Below, in pieces: positions 43,471 through 51,575 of a stretch of 64,000 nucleotides of DNA (its first letter is position 1; every line of letters begins with the position of its first letter). Location of the stretch: assembly GCA_964406605.1 (NCBI GenBank), contig CAYOSF010000001.1, forward strand, positions 124,001 through 188,000, in the 5' to 3' direction. This stretch comes from CAYOSF01 sp964406605. Its GTDB lineage: Bacteria; Chloroflexota; Dehalococcoidia; DSTF01; RBG-16-68-14. The notes under the pieces were generated by a model. It ran no database searches, had not been told where the DNA came from, and worked only from the letters and a program-made list of their open reading frames with translations. Made by a program: the position numbers and the translations under genes.

Positions 43471-44145
43471 ATGAACCGATTTCGCCTCATGCTAGGATGG
43501 GGGAAAGGAGACCCTTTGGGCGCCGCCGCACCACCACCTGAGGCCGAGACGCCAGCAGAACGGAACGCCGGCATGGCGTCGACAGGCTGGCGAACCCGGC
43601 TGGACAACTTGTGGGTCCGCAACGGTCTTGGCCTGCTGGTACTGGCGGCGATTCTGGGCGGTCTTGTCGCAATCGACCGCATGGGCGGAGACGAGGAGGT
43701 CGGGCCTCTGGACAACCGCTCGCCGGTGGTTGGCCAGCTCGCGCCGGACTTCGCCTTGCGCGACCCGGACGGAAACGTGCGGGAGCTGGGCGATTACCGC
43801 GGCGACGTGGTGTGGATCAACTTCTGGGCTACGTGGTGCGGCCCTTGCCGGCGCGAGCTACCGGACATTCAGCGCCTGGCCGACGAGTTCGAGGAGGACG
43901 GGCTGGTGGTGCTGGCGGTGAACCAGGCCCAATCGGCGGAGACGGCGAAGTCGTTCTGGGAGGAGCTGCAGTTGGACCTCCCGATCCTGCTCGATGCAGA
44001 CGGCGAGGTGTCGGACCAGTACCGGGTCATCGGTCTTCCGCACAACGTCTTCATCGATCGCGACGGCATCATGCGCTCGAGCCACATAGGGTTCCTCACG
44101 GAGGAACAGATGCGCGAGCGCATGGCGGAAGTCGGGCTGGAGTAG
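43471..44145 (+). CDS. membrane-anchored TlpA/ResA-like thiol:disulfide oxidoreductase
   Basis: This 224-residue protein has an N-terminal cytoplasmic segment, one transmembrane helix (about residues 55-72), and a thioredoxin-fold domain with FWATWCGPCRRELPDIQ and a cis-proline in IGLPHNVFIDRDG. The CGPC active site is intact. Such proteins keep extracytoplasmic thiols reduced, for example for cytochrome c maturation. AGGAGG eight bases before 43471 decides the start over the longer 43429 reading. It is divergently paired with the thioredoxin-CRP regulator. Confidence 0.88.
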   Translation: MNRFRLMLGWGKGDPLGAAAPPPEAETPAERNAGMASTGWRTRLDNLWVRNGLGLLVLAAILGGLVAIDRMGGDEEVGPLDNRSPVVGQLAPDFALRDPDGNVRELGDYRGDVVWINFWATWCGPCRRELPDIQRLADEFEEDGLVVLAVNQAQSAETAKSFWEELQLDLPILLDADGEVSDQYRVIGLPHNVFIDRDGIMRSSHIGFLTEEQMRERMAEVGLE

Positions 44146-44150
44146 CCTGT

Positions 44151-44651
44151 CTACTGAACGTCCAGGAGCTCTATGTCGAACGTGAGGACGGCGTTGCCCG
44201 GTATGGTGGGCGGGCTGCCGTTCTCGCCGTAGGCCAGCTCCGGGGGGATGATCAGCCGGCGGGTGCCTCCCACCTTCATGCCGGGTATACCCTCCTGCCA
44301 GCCCTGGATGAGGCCGGTAAGGGGAAAGGTGACGGGCTGTCCTCGCTCGACGGAGCTGTCAAACACCGTGCCGTCCTCGAGCCAGCCGGTGTAGTGGACC
44401 GTGACGGTGGCGCCCGCCACAGCTTCCGCGCCGGTACCGACCTCGACATCGATGATCTGGAGTCCTGAGGCGGTGACGGTGGGCTCGGCGGATACCGGCG
44501 GCGGGCCTTCCTGGTCGCTCATGGTGGCGGTCCCTTCCGTTGCAGCCGGGGTGTTCGCCCCGTCTGTCGGTGTCTCGTTGTCATCGCCGCCGCAGGCGGC
44601 GAATGCAAGCGCGAGGATGATGAGCGCTGCTAGAACCGAGCGGATGGTCAT
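44151..44651 (-). CDS. FKBP-type peptidyl-prolyl isomerase lipoprotein
   Basis: This 166-residue protein has a signal peptide ending in LAFAAC (lipobox), a Thr/Ala/Glu-rich spacer, and a complete FKBP domain (VHYTGWLEDGTVFDSS, QGWQEGIPGMKVGGTRRLIIPPELAYG, LTFDIELLDV). It should act outside the membrane as a foldase. It is overlapped by the nitrilase gene upstream (ATGA), so the two are co-transcribed. It converges with the TlpA gene with only 5 bp between. Confidence 0.92.
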   Translation of the reverse strand: MTIRSVLAALIILALAFAACGGDDNETPTDGANTPAATEGTATMSDQEGPPPVSAEPTVTASGLQIIDVEVGTGAEAVAGATVTVHYTGWLEDGTVFDSSVERGQPVTFPLTGLIQGWQEGIPGMKVGGTRRLIIPPELAYGENGSPPTIPGNAVLTFDIELLDVQ

Positions 44652-45652
44652 CTCTTCTTCTGTCTCCTTCCTGCGGACCGCCGGGGTGCCGGCGGCGCCT
44701 CGGCCGGCGGCTCAATCGTGTGCGTGGTTCCGCCGGCCGGTACGAGCGGGGTGTGAGGCGATTGGTCGAACACGAGCCGGACGACGTCCGGGCGGCTGTA
44801 GTGGCCGGCCACGTCGACCTGGTTCTTTGCCAGCGCCACCCTGGCCAGGTCGATTTCGCCGTACAGGATCGTCTCTTCGTCGTACGAAGGGCCCGCGACG
44901 TAGCTGCCGTCTGGTGCGATGATCGCGCTGCCGCCGTTGGCGATCTGTCCCTCGGCGGGATTCCTGCCGCGCCAGCGCTCCGGAATGGCCGCCGCTTCGA
45001 GCACTCCGCACGACACGACGACGTAGCACTTCCCTTCGTAGGCATACTGGCGCGTGCCGAACTGGATGTGGTCGCGCTGGGTGAACCAGGCCGGCCAGAC
45101 GCTGGCGTGGACCTGCTCGCCCCGGGCGTACATGGCGTACTTGACGAGGGTCATTTCGTGTTCCCAGCAGATCAAGCCGCCGAGGCGGCCCAAGGGGGTA
45201 TCGAACACGTGCAGTCCCGAACCGTCGCCCATCCCCCAGACGAGGCGCTCGCTCACCGACGGCATCAGCTTGCGGTGGACGCCCATCAGGTTGCCTTCGG
45301 GATCGAAGTAGAGGATGGAGTTGTACAGGCTTCCCCTGGTCTGCGCGTCCCGCTCGTTCACGCCGATGGCGACGTAGGCACCCGCCTTGCGCGCCGCCGC
45401 GCCGAGGCGGTCCGTAGACGGCGAGGGCACCTCGACCGAGTTGCGGTGCAGCTCGAGCCAGGCGTCGGGGCGTTGCATGTCCCAGAAGGGATAGGTCGGC
45501 ACCCAGGTCTCGGGGAACACGACGAGCCGCGCGCCCTTGCCTGCGGCTTCCTCAATCAGCCGGCAGGCCTTGTCGATTGTGCCCTCCCGATCGAGGAAGA
45601 CGGGGGCGGCCTGGACGGCGGCCGCGGTGAATCTGGGGAAATCGTCTGGCAC
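44648..45652 (-). CDS. nitrilase-family carbon-nitrogen hydrolase
   Basis: This 334-residue protein has the Glu-Lys-Cys triad of nitrilases: VFPETWVPTYPFW (Glu), HRKLMPS (Lys) and LGGLICWEHEMTL (Cys). The CWEH form is typical of true nitrilases rather than amidases. It would convert nitriles to carboxylic acids and ammonia. The start is GTG at 45652. The C-terminal 35 residues are proline- and arginine-rich and probably disordered. Confidence 0.87.
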   Translation of the reverse strand: MPDDFPRFTAAAVQAAPVFLDREGTIDKACRLIEEAAGKGARLVVFPETWVPTYPFWDMQRPDAWLELHRNSVEVPSPSTDRLGAAARKAGAYVAIGVNERDAQTRGSLYNSILYFDPEGNLMGVHRKLMPSVSERLVWGMGDGSGLHVFDTPLGRLGGLICWEHEMTLVKYAMYARGEQVHASVWPAWFTQRDHIQFGTRQYAYEGKCYVVVSCGVLEAAAIPERWRGRNPAEGQIANGGSAIIAPDGSYVAGPSYDEETILYGEIDLARVALAKNQVDVAGHYSRPDVVRLVFDQSPHTPLVPAGGTTHTIEPPAEAPPAPRRSAGRRQKKR

Positions 45653-45782
45653 TAGGGCGCGCCTCCCGGCGCGAGATGCTCCGTCGGCGGGCGGAATACG
45701 ACCAGTATAGGTTCAGGATCGGGCGCAGACAAGAATGCTGCGCGTCTTGCGATCTCTCGTGGTGGGTGTATACTGGAATGCG

Positions 45783-45857
<75 letters not shown>

Positions 45858-45873
45858 AACGTATCAATCAAGT

Positions 45874-45907
45874 GCACGGCTCGAGTCCGGAAGTCTGGTC
45901 GAGCCGT
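45874..45907 (+). terminator. intrinsic terminator after tRNA-Gly
   Basis: The arms CACGGCTCGA (45874-45883) and TCGAGCCGTG (45898-45907) are exact complements with a 14-base loop, followed by TTTGTGTT. It lies 16 bp beyond the tRNA. Beyond it, 45908-46118 shows no gene. Confidence 0.7.
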
Positions 45908-46118
45908 GTTTGTGTTGAGGGGGAGCGCGCCTGGCGTGACACCAAAGCGCCACGGTTGCGACAACGACCAGACCCAGCGAGCTGATTGCGATGCGGTCTC
46001 CCTGAAGGGCGCACCGGGCCCAGGGAGTTCACCGACATCCGCGGGACGTCTGCAATCTGATGGAAGTGCATCGGCGTTCCGGCGAGAACGCCGACATAGG
46101 TCGCTGTCCGAGGCGGCG

Positions 46119-49100
46119 CTACGGGGTGAACGTCATCCTTAGGTTCGCCGCCTCCTTGTACTCCGTCGCGGCGGCGACAAGCTTTAGCGGCATCTCGGCA
46201 ACGTTGCCCGTGAACGTCGCCAAGCCGGCGACCACGATGCCACCATACTCCTCCTTCTCATTTGCTTGTTGGAAGGTGTTCGATTCGAGGATGACGGTCT
46301 GGGCCATCAGCTCGTTCTCGTAGGAGGCGAACACGTTGCCGCTCACCGTAATACCGCGGAACAGCCGCTCAAACGAAGCTTCATCGAAGCGGCTGGCAGC
46401 CCGCTCGATCCACTCCTTCCCAAAGACAACCTGCTGCAGCAGGTTGCCGGTGAGGTGCAACTCGCCGCCCATGGATGCCAGTACTGCAAGCTGCTTTTCT
46501 AGAACCTGATCACGAATCGTTCCAGCCACTTCTTGCTTTATGCGCTCGTCTGTGGGCTCTCCATAGAGCGTCACCGGGCCGCGGATAGTGTTGCGCTCCA
46601 GCCACGCGCGCGAACCTCCGTCCGAGAGCTGTATTGCCGTTGCGCTCATCGCCTGCGGCCGCCGAGTACCGATTGCCGCGATGTCGGCCATCAGGTTCTC
46701 CGGCGGCTGGGCGGCACGGATGGCTTCGGCCAGCCGACTCAACGTGGTTTGATCGCCCCCGAGGAGCACGCGCTGGTTCTCCTGCGTGAACCTTGAGAGC
46801 GTTTCGGCGATTCGTTGGCGCTCTGCGCGCGGGCGGCTACCCAGGGAGCGTAACGCACCCACCGCAAGTTGCGGCCCCATCACGCGCGCAGCGCTGACGA
46901 TGCGACCTATCTCCTGCGGCAAGCGCGGGAGAATATCGAACTCCGGGTCGCTCCCGTGGACATGGCACTCTATCTCGCTGTCGACGATCGTGAGCTGGTC
47001 GCACGCGCTTATGCTGAGCGTCGTGCTGCCGCCGGGCGCCTCCTTGTTCTGGAGCCGGCACTTGTCGACCACAAGCCAGCCCGTCTCGGCGACATCCACC
47101 AGGCCATCGAGAGCCTCGCCAACGATCTCCACATCCCGCAGGGTCAACGACGCAAGCCCTCCCACAACGATCGCCCCTTCCGCCTTCAACGTCGACCCCG
47201 ACCTGAGGCCTGAGATTGTGAGGTTCTCGAGCAACTCACGGTTTAGCTTCAGGCCCTCGGGCCAGGAATGCTCGCCAGGCAGGAGGCAGAAGCATGCGCT
47301 GCGCCAGTCACGGCTTCGGGCGAACTCGGCCGCTTCTCTCAGGTCATGGACCATGCCCCCCTCACCGATGCTGATGCAGCAGCCTTTACCGTGTTCCTGC
47401 TGGCAGAGCACTTCGATCGCCGTCTGCACGTTTGTCCTGCCTGCCAGCGGCGGGCAGTTCGCCGGCGGCTCGAAGCTGACCTCGCTCGCGCGGTTAAGGC
47501 GGGCATTGAAGCGGACCACCTGATGCCGCGATTCCTCCAACGCCCCAGAGAGAAGACGCGCCTCACAGATCTGGTGAAGCGTCACGCCGTCCAACCGCCA
47601 CTCGCATGAGGCGACGCCTTGGTCGTCGGTGGTGAGGTCGACACTCATCTCACCGGTAAACGCCCCACCAGTCGGTGCCAACTGGCCATTGGCGCCGTAG
47701 TCGGGAGCGCTAGGGTTGTTGGGATCGCCGAGAATGCGAAATCGCACCATTGCGTTGGGCACCGGCAGCGAGCCGTTGACGACCCGTACCTGCAGCGGCG
47801 CGCCGAGAGCGACGTCACGTGAGTCCGGCTGCGTTGGGTCAGGCGTACCGGTCTGGCCGTCGCCGCCGACGTAGAGCAGATTAGTCATCGCGGTGAGCGG
47901 CGGGAACAGCTCGCGGCAATCATTGATGCTCTTGATCTTGTTCCCGACGACCGTAATAACGCCCAGAGGGCAGTAGTGGTGGTCGATGCCCTCCGGCGGG
48001 AGCAGAGCAGGGCCGGTATCACTCTGCGGCCAGAGGACGTTGCCGGACTCCGCCTCCGCGGTGGCGGAGCGCGCCGGAATCAGCCAGTAGTCGCCGGGCA
48101 CGTAGTTGCCTTCGCTGAAACGAACCTGAACGCCGTCCTCCAGTTCCTGGAAGTCCTCGCCGGACGGCGGGTTGTACTTGGCCGCACCGATGCCATCCCA
48201 GCGACGCAGCTTTGGGTTGCGGGCCGGGTCGATGCCGTTGGTCCGGCCAAGGTGAGTCACCGTCGCTCGGACCGTGATCACCCTCGTTGTCTCGTCGACT
48301 TTCTTGATCTGCGCGATCTGGGCCGGCCCGGCGTCGGGCTGAGCCGCGTTCAACTCCAGCGCGTCGTCCGTTATCTCCACCCAGTCGCCCACCCTGAAGC
48401 CGAGCACGTCGTCCGGTCCCAGGCTCTCGACCGTGATCTCGGCGCCCTCGATCTTCTTGATCTTCGTGACCACGGAGCCGTTGTCCCGCGACCACTTGAA
48501 CCACGCGTCGTCACCGCCGCGTCTGCGCACCTTTGGGGAGTCGGCCAGGCTCAGCCCTTCGAGCTCCCGGTCGAGTGTCAGGACCCTCCCGCTCCCGCGC
48601 TCCGGCGGCACCTTCACGTGTGCAACCCTTGCGAGGATGCCACTCACCGGTTTCTCAACGGCATCGACTGCCGACTTGAACACCTCGATGAGTTCTCCCG
48701 TCTTGATCGCCGCGCTGGCGACGCGGAGCTGGTCGGGCCGCGGCAAGGCGAGAACGTTGATCGTCGCTCGCCGTCCGCTCAGGTTGGTGGCGCCGCCGCC
48801 CTTGTGCAGCTCAACGCGGTAGAGCTGGTTCTCCAGTCCTCGATAGCCGGCGCTGGGCGGGATCACGCAGGGCTCCTGTGTCTGGGCCGGGGGCATTGCC
48901 TGCGCGGCCAGCCTGCCGTCGCGCTGGGCAAGACTGTCCACGAAGCGCTGAAAGTAGGCGTGGCAATCACCCGCGCCGGCATCTCGAAACCACCTCACCT
49001 GCCAGACGGTCTTCAGCCGCGTCGCGGTGTCCGGTCCGCCGAGGGCGACCTCACGGATCTGGGGGTCTTCGAGCGCCGTCAGGTGGCGCTGCCACACGTC

Positions 49101-49523
49101 CAGGTAGGCGAGCGACACGCCCGTGGGCAGCGTGGGCGGGTCCGGCAGATCGCCGGTAGGGGGCGCCTGGTCGCGATACCCTAGGACCTGTTCGTTCTCA
49201 ACCAGAATGCCGTCAACGTAGAGGCGGCCCGCGCTGATGTGGAAATCGCGGGCTCTCAAGCTCGGCCACGGGAGCGCGTTGCCCGACACAGACTCCTCTT
49301 CGCCGGTCAGTTGGCTCCTGTCCAGCACCAGATGGAAGCCCGCGTCACGCACCGGGGCGCCCCAATCACCGATGACATCGTTTGTTGCCGTGTCAGCGCG
49401 GCGACTGATGATGTCCGCCTGCTCGTTCCAGTCGGCGTCAAGCTGTACGCGCCCTTGCTGCATGCGTACGCTCGTATAGTGCTTGGCGGGGTCGAAGGTG
49501 TCGCGGCTGAAGTCACCTTTCAT
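46119..49523 (-). CDS. eCIS-associated DUF6519-like protein with C-terminal beta-helix region
   Basis: This protein of about 1134 residues starts with the DUF6519-type motif GDFSRDTFDPAKHYTSVRMQQGRVQLDADWNEQ, here written as two parts: GDFSRDTFDPAKHY and QGRVQLDADWNEQ. Such proteins occur near the end of contractile injection baseplate operons. The middle contains an Ig-like or jelly-roll segment (about 590-700), and residues about 760-880 form short repeated beta strands (LTLRDVEIVG, LVVDKCRLQN, LTIVDSEIEC) like a right-handed beta-helix. This suggests a fibre or receptor-binding role. The ATG at 49523 has GGAG six bases upstream. It is the last gene of the operon. Confidence 0.72.
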   Translation of the reverse strand: MKGDFSRDTFDPAKHYTSVRMQQGRVQLDADWNEQADIISRRADTATNDVIGDWGAPVRDAGFHLVLDRSQLTGEEESVSGNALPWPSLRARDFHISAGRLYVDGILVENEQVLGYRDQAPPTGDLPDPPTLPTGVSLAYLDVWQRHLTALEDPQIREVALGGPDTATRLKTVWQVRWFRDAGAGDCHAYFQRFVDSLAQRDGRLAAQAMPPAQTQEPCVIPPSAGYRGLENQLYRVELHKGGGATNLSGRRATINVLALPRPDQLRVASAAIKTGELIEVFKSAVDAVEKPVSGILARVAHVKVPPERGSGRVLTLDRELEGLSLADSPKVRRRGGDDAWFKWSRDNGSVVTKIKKIEGAEITVESLGPDDVLGFRVGDWVEITDDALELNAAQPDAGPAQIAQIKKVDETTRVITVRATVTHLGRTNGIDPARNPKLRRWDGIGAAKYNPPSGEDFQELEDGVQVRFSEGNYVPGDYWLIPARSATAEAESGNVLWPQSDTGPALLPPEGIDHHYCPLGVITVVGNKIKSINDCRELFPPLTAMTNLLYVGGDGQTGTPDPTQPDSRDVALGAPLQVRVVNGSLPVPNAMVRFRILGDPNNPSAPDYGANGQLAPTGGAFTGEMSVDLTTDDQGVASCEWRLDGVTLHQICEARLLSGALEESRHQVVRFNARLNRASEVSFEPPANCPPLAGRTNVQTAIEVLCQQEHGKGCCISIGEGGMVHDLREAAEFARSRDWRSACFCLLPGEHSWPEGLKLNRELLENLTISGLRSGSTLKAEGAIVVGGLASLTLRDVEIVGEALDGLVDVAETGWLVVDKCRLQNKEAPGGSTTLSISACDQLTIVDSEIECHVHGSDPEFDILPRLPQEIGRIVSAARVMGPQLAVGALRSLGSRPRAERQRIAETLSRFTQENQRVLLGGDQTTLSRLAEAIRAAQPPENLMADIAAIGTRRPQAMSATAIQLSDGGSRAWLERNTIRGPVTLYGEPTDERIKQEVAGTIRDQVLEKQLAVLASMGGELHLTGNLLQQVVFGKEWIERAASRFDEASFERLFRGITVSGNVFASYENELMAQTVILESNTFQQANEKEEYGGIVVAGLATFTGNVAEMPLKLVAAATEYKEAANLRMTFTP

Positions 49524-49544
49524 CGTCTGCTCCAAATCCAGTGG

Positions 49545-51575
49545 CTACGACGCCAAGAACAGGCCTGCCTCCAGGCCAAAACGCAGGTACTCTTCCAAAC
49601 GGGCTCGGAGATATGCCTCTCTCTGAGGCTGGAACAGGTGGTGGAACGCTCCCATCTCTCCTTCGTCGTCCGCGCCGCGACGCACCGCATGGGAGGTGAG
49701 GCCGCTCAGTTGCAGGTAGGCTGGGTCGCCGTAGGCGGAGGAGGTGAAGCTTACCAGGGCCGTGTCCGTCCCGCTGGCCGGCTGGCACTCGAAGCGGCGC
49801 GGCACGCGCGAGCCCGCAGGGATGTAGGAGTAGCGCGCGCACCCTTCTTGGCGCCGCAGGGATGTTACAGGCGACGTGAAGATGCAATTGGAGGCGAGGT
49901 TCAGAGCGGCCGTCGTCACCTCGCCAACGACGGTGCTGCCTTCGATGGTGAGCTGTCCTCCAGGCCTACCGGCCGCGTGACTTGCATACGCGACGGCAGT
50001 CTCGCTCGTCGCGTCAATGATGCTGTCGGTAATGCGGACGCGCGCGTCCTCGTCGACTCGAATCGAGCCGAGGATGCAGCGGTCGATCTCGACCTCGGTG
50101 CTGTCGGCCTCGACGATCAGGCTTGGGTCTTTGCTGGGCACGATCGTGCAGTGGCGCAAGCGGAGGCGGCCCAGGCCTGGGTCCGGCCCGCCGGCCGCGA
50201 TCCGCACCGGCCCGTCGGCGATCAGCAGTCCGTTCAGCGTCACCTCGTCTTCCTCGCCACCGTTGATCTGGAGGCCCCCGGCAGCGACGCGCACCACCGG
50301 CCGGCGCTTGTCCCCGGCCCGCAACTCGATGCGCTTGCCGGTGGCGTCGATCGTTGCCGGCGCGGCGTGGGTACCGCTGTCCTGGATCTCCACACAGCCG
50401 CCACGACCCGTCGGTAACGCGCCGAGACCCTCCTCGATCGTCTCATGCGGCGGAGACGCCAGCCCCGCCTCGACGTAAGTGTTGTTGACGCGTTCGTTCG
50501 GCGTCAGGTCGGCGCTGAAACTCCGGACGCGATCGTACTCGCCGCCGCCAAGATCAGCGCTGAAACCGTAGTGGAAGGTGACAAACACATCGGGCGGCGC
50601 CTCGCCCGCATGGAACGCGAGCCGTCCCAGCATGGGGTCGAGCGCGACCTTGCCGGTGGGCGGCTCGTACGTCCACTCGCTGAGGTCCGCCACGACAACC
50701 TCCCCTACGCTCCGTGGCGCCGGCTGCACCTCGCGGCCGGCGAGGAGACGGGTCTCGAGGAGGATGCTCTTGCTCGGCCCATAGTCCCGCTCCAGGTTCG
50801 CCGCGAGAGCGCGCCGGCTGATCGCCATCGGCACGTTGTGCGGCGTCGCCAAGGTGGAGAACTCGTCCTCGGTCTCCGGCACGCGCAAGAGGCCTACGTC
50901 GCGGCCGAACGGATCGAACAGGAGGTGCTCCGCAACGCCGTCCGGCGCCGCTGCCGCAGGAGACCGGGTCAGGGAGAAGGCTTTGAGGCGCCACACGAAG
51001 ATGGCCACGTTCGGGATGTTGTAGCGACCCCGCCGGCCGGCCACGCGCCGCACGTCGACGGTGTGCGGCAGGTCCATTTGCCCCTGCAGGCGCTCGAACG
51101 CGGTACCGAGAAACTCCAGGCGATCGGCCGGGCGCACGGAGACAAAGCTCCGGTTCCGCGGCCGCAGGTGGTTCATGTACTGGGTTGTCGCCAGGATCTG
51201 GAAGAATTCGACCGCGCGCGCCGGCCAGCGCGTCACGTCTCGCGCTAGCTGTTCCAGCATGGCAGCCGTCCCCTTGCGCCGGCGGTAGCCGATCGTATTG
51301 GCGACTTCCGCGCGGGGCGTCGTGCCGTGCTGGCGCGGGCCCTGCACGCCCTCCAGGCCAATCAGGTCTCCGATGTACGGAACGAGCCACGCCGCGCACG
51401 TTTCGATGAACTCGTCATCGTAGAGCTGACTGAGGTCGTCTTCAAGGATGACGGCCTGGCCTGCCAGGAGCGTGATCAGCTCATGGAGGGGCCGCGACGT
51501 CTCGTCCAGCTCACCGTCCCGCAGGCGGTAGACGAGCGGCAGCAGGTCGTAGAGGGCCTCGGCGTCGAACCTCAC
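49545..51575 (-). CDS. phage tail protein I-like baseplate protein with beta-helix C-terminus
   Basis: This 676-residue protein begins like tail protein I/Afp12-type baseplate wedge proteins (LYDLLPLVYRLRD, LYDDEFIETCAAWLVPYIGDLIG, NTIGYRRRKGTAAMLEQLARDVT). From about residue 395 it has repeated beta-strand turns (VRVAAGGLQINGG, VTLNGLLIADGPVRIAAGG, LRLRHCTIV, VEIDRCILG, VRITDSIIDA), indicating a right-handed beta-helix. It would link the baseplate to fibre or target recognition. Its GTG start overlaps the upstream stop. It is 21 bp before the DUF6519-like gene. Confidence 0.75.
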   Translation of the reverse strand: MRFDAEALYDLLPLVYRLRDGELDETSRPLHELITLLAGQAVILEDDLSQLYDDEFIETCAAWLVPYIGDLIGLEGVQGPRQHGTTPRAEVANTIGYRRRKGTAAMLEQLARDVTRWPARAVEFFQILATTQYMNHLRPRNRSFVSVRPADRLEFLGTAFERLQGQMDLPHTVDVRRVAGRRGRYNIPNVAIFVWRLKAFSLTRSPAAAAPDGVAEHLLFDPFGRDVGLLRVPETEDEFSTLATPHNVPMAISRRALAANLERDYGPSKSILLETRLLAGREVQPAPRSVGEVVVADLSEWTYEPPTGKVALDPMLGRLAFHAGEAPPDVFVTFHYGFSADLGGGEYDRVRSFSADLTPNERVNNTYVEAGLASPPHETIEEGLGALPTGRGGCVEIQDSGTHAAPATIDATGKRIELRAGDKRRPVVRVAAGGLQINGGEEDEVTLNGLLIADGPVRIAAGGPDPGLGRLRLRHCTIVPSKDPSLIVEADSTEVEIDRCILGSIRVDEDARVRITDSIIDATSETAVAYASHAAGRPGGQLTIEGSTVVGEVTTAALNLASNCIFTSPVTSLRRQEGCARYSYIPAGSRVPRRFECQPASGTDTALVSFTSSAYGDPAYLQLSGLTSHAVRRGADDEGEMGAFHHLFQPQREAYLRARLEEYLRFGLEAGLFLAS

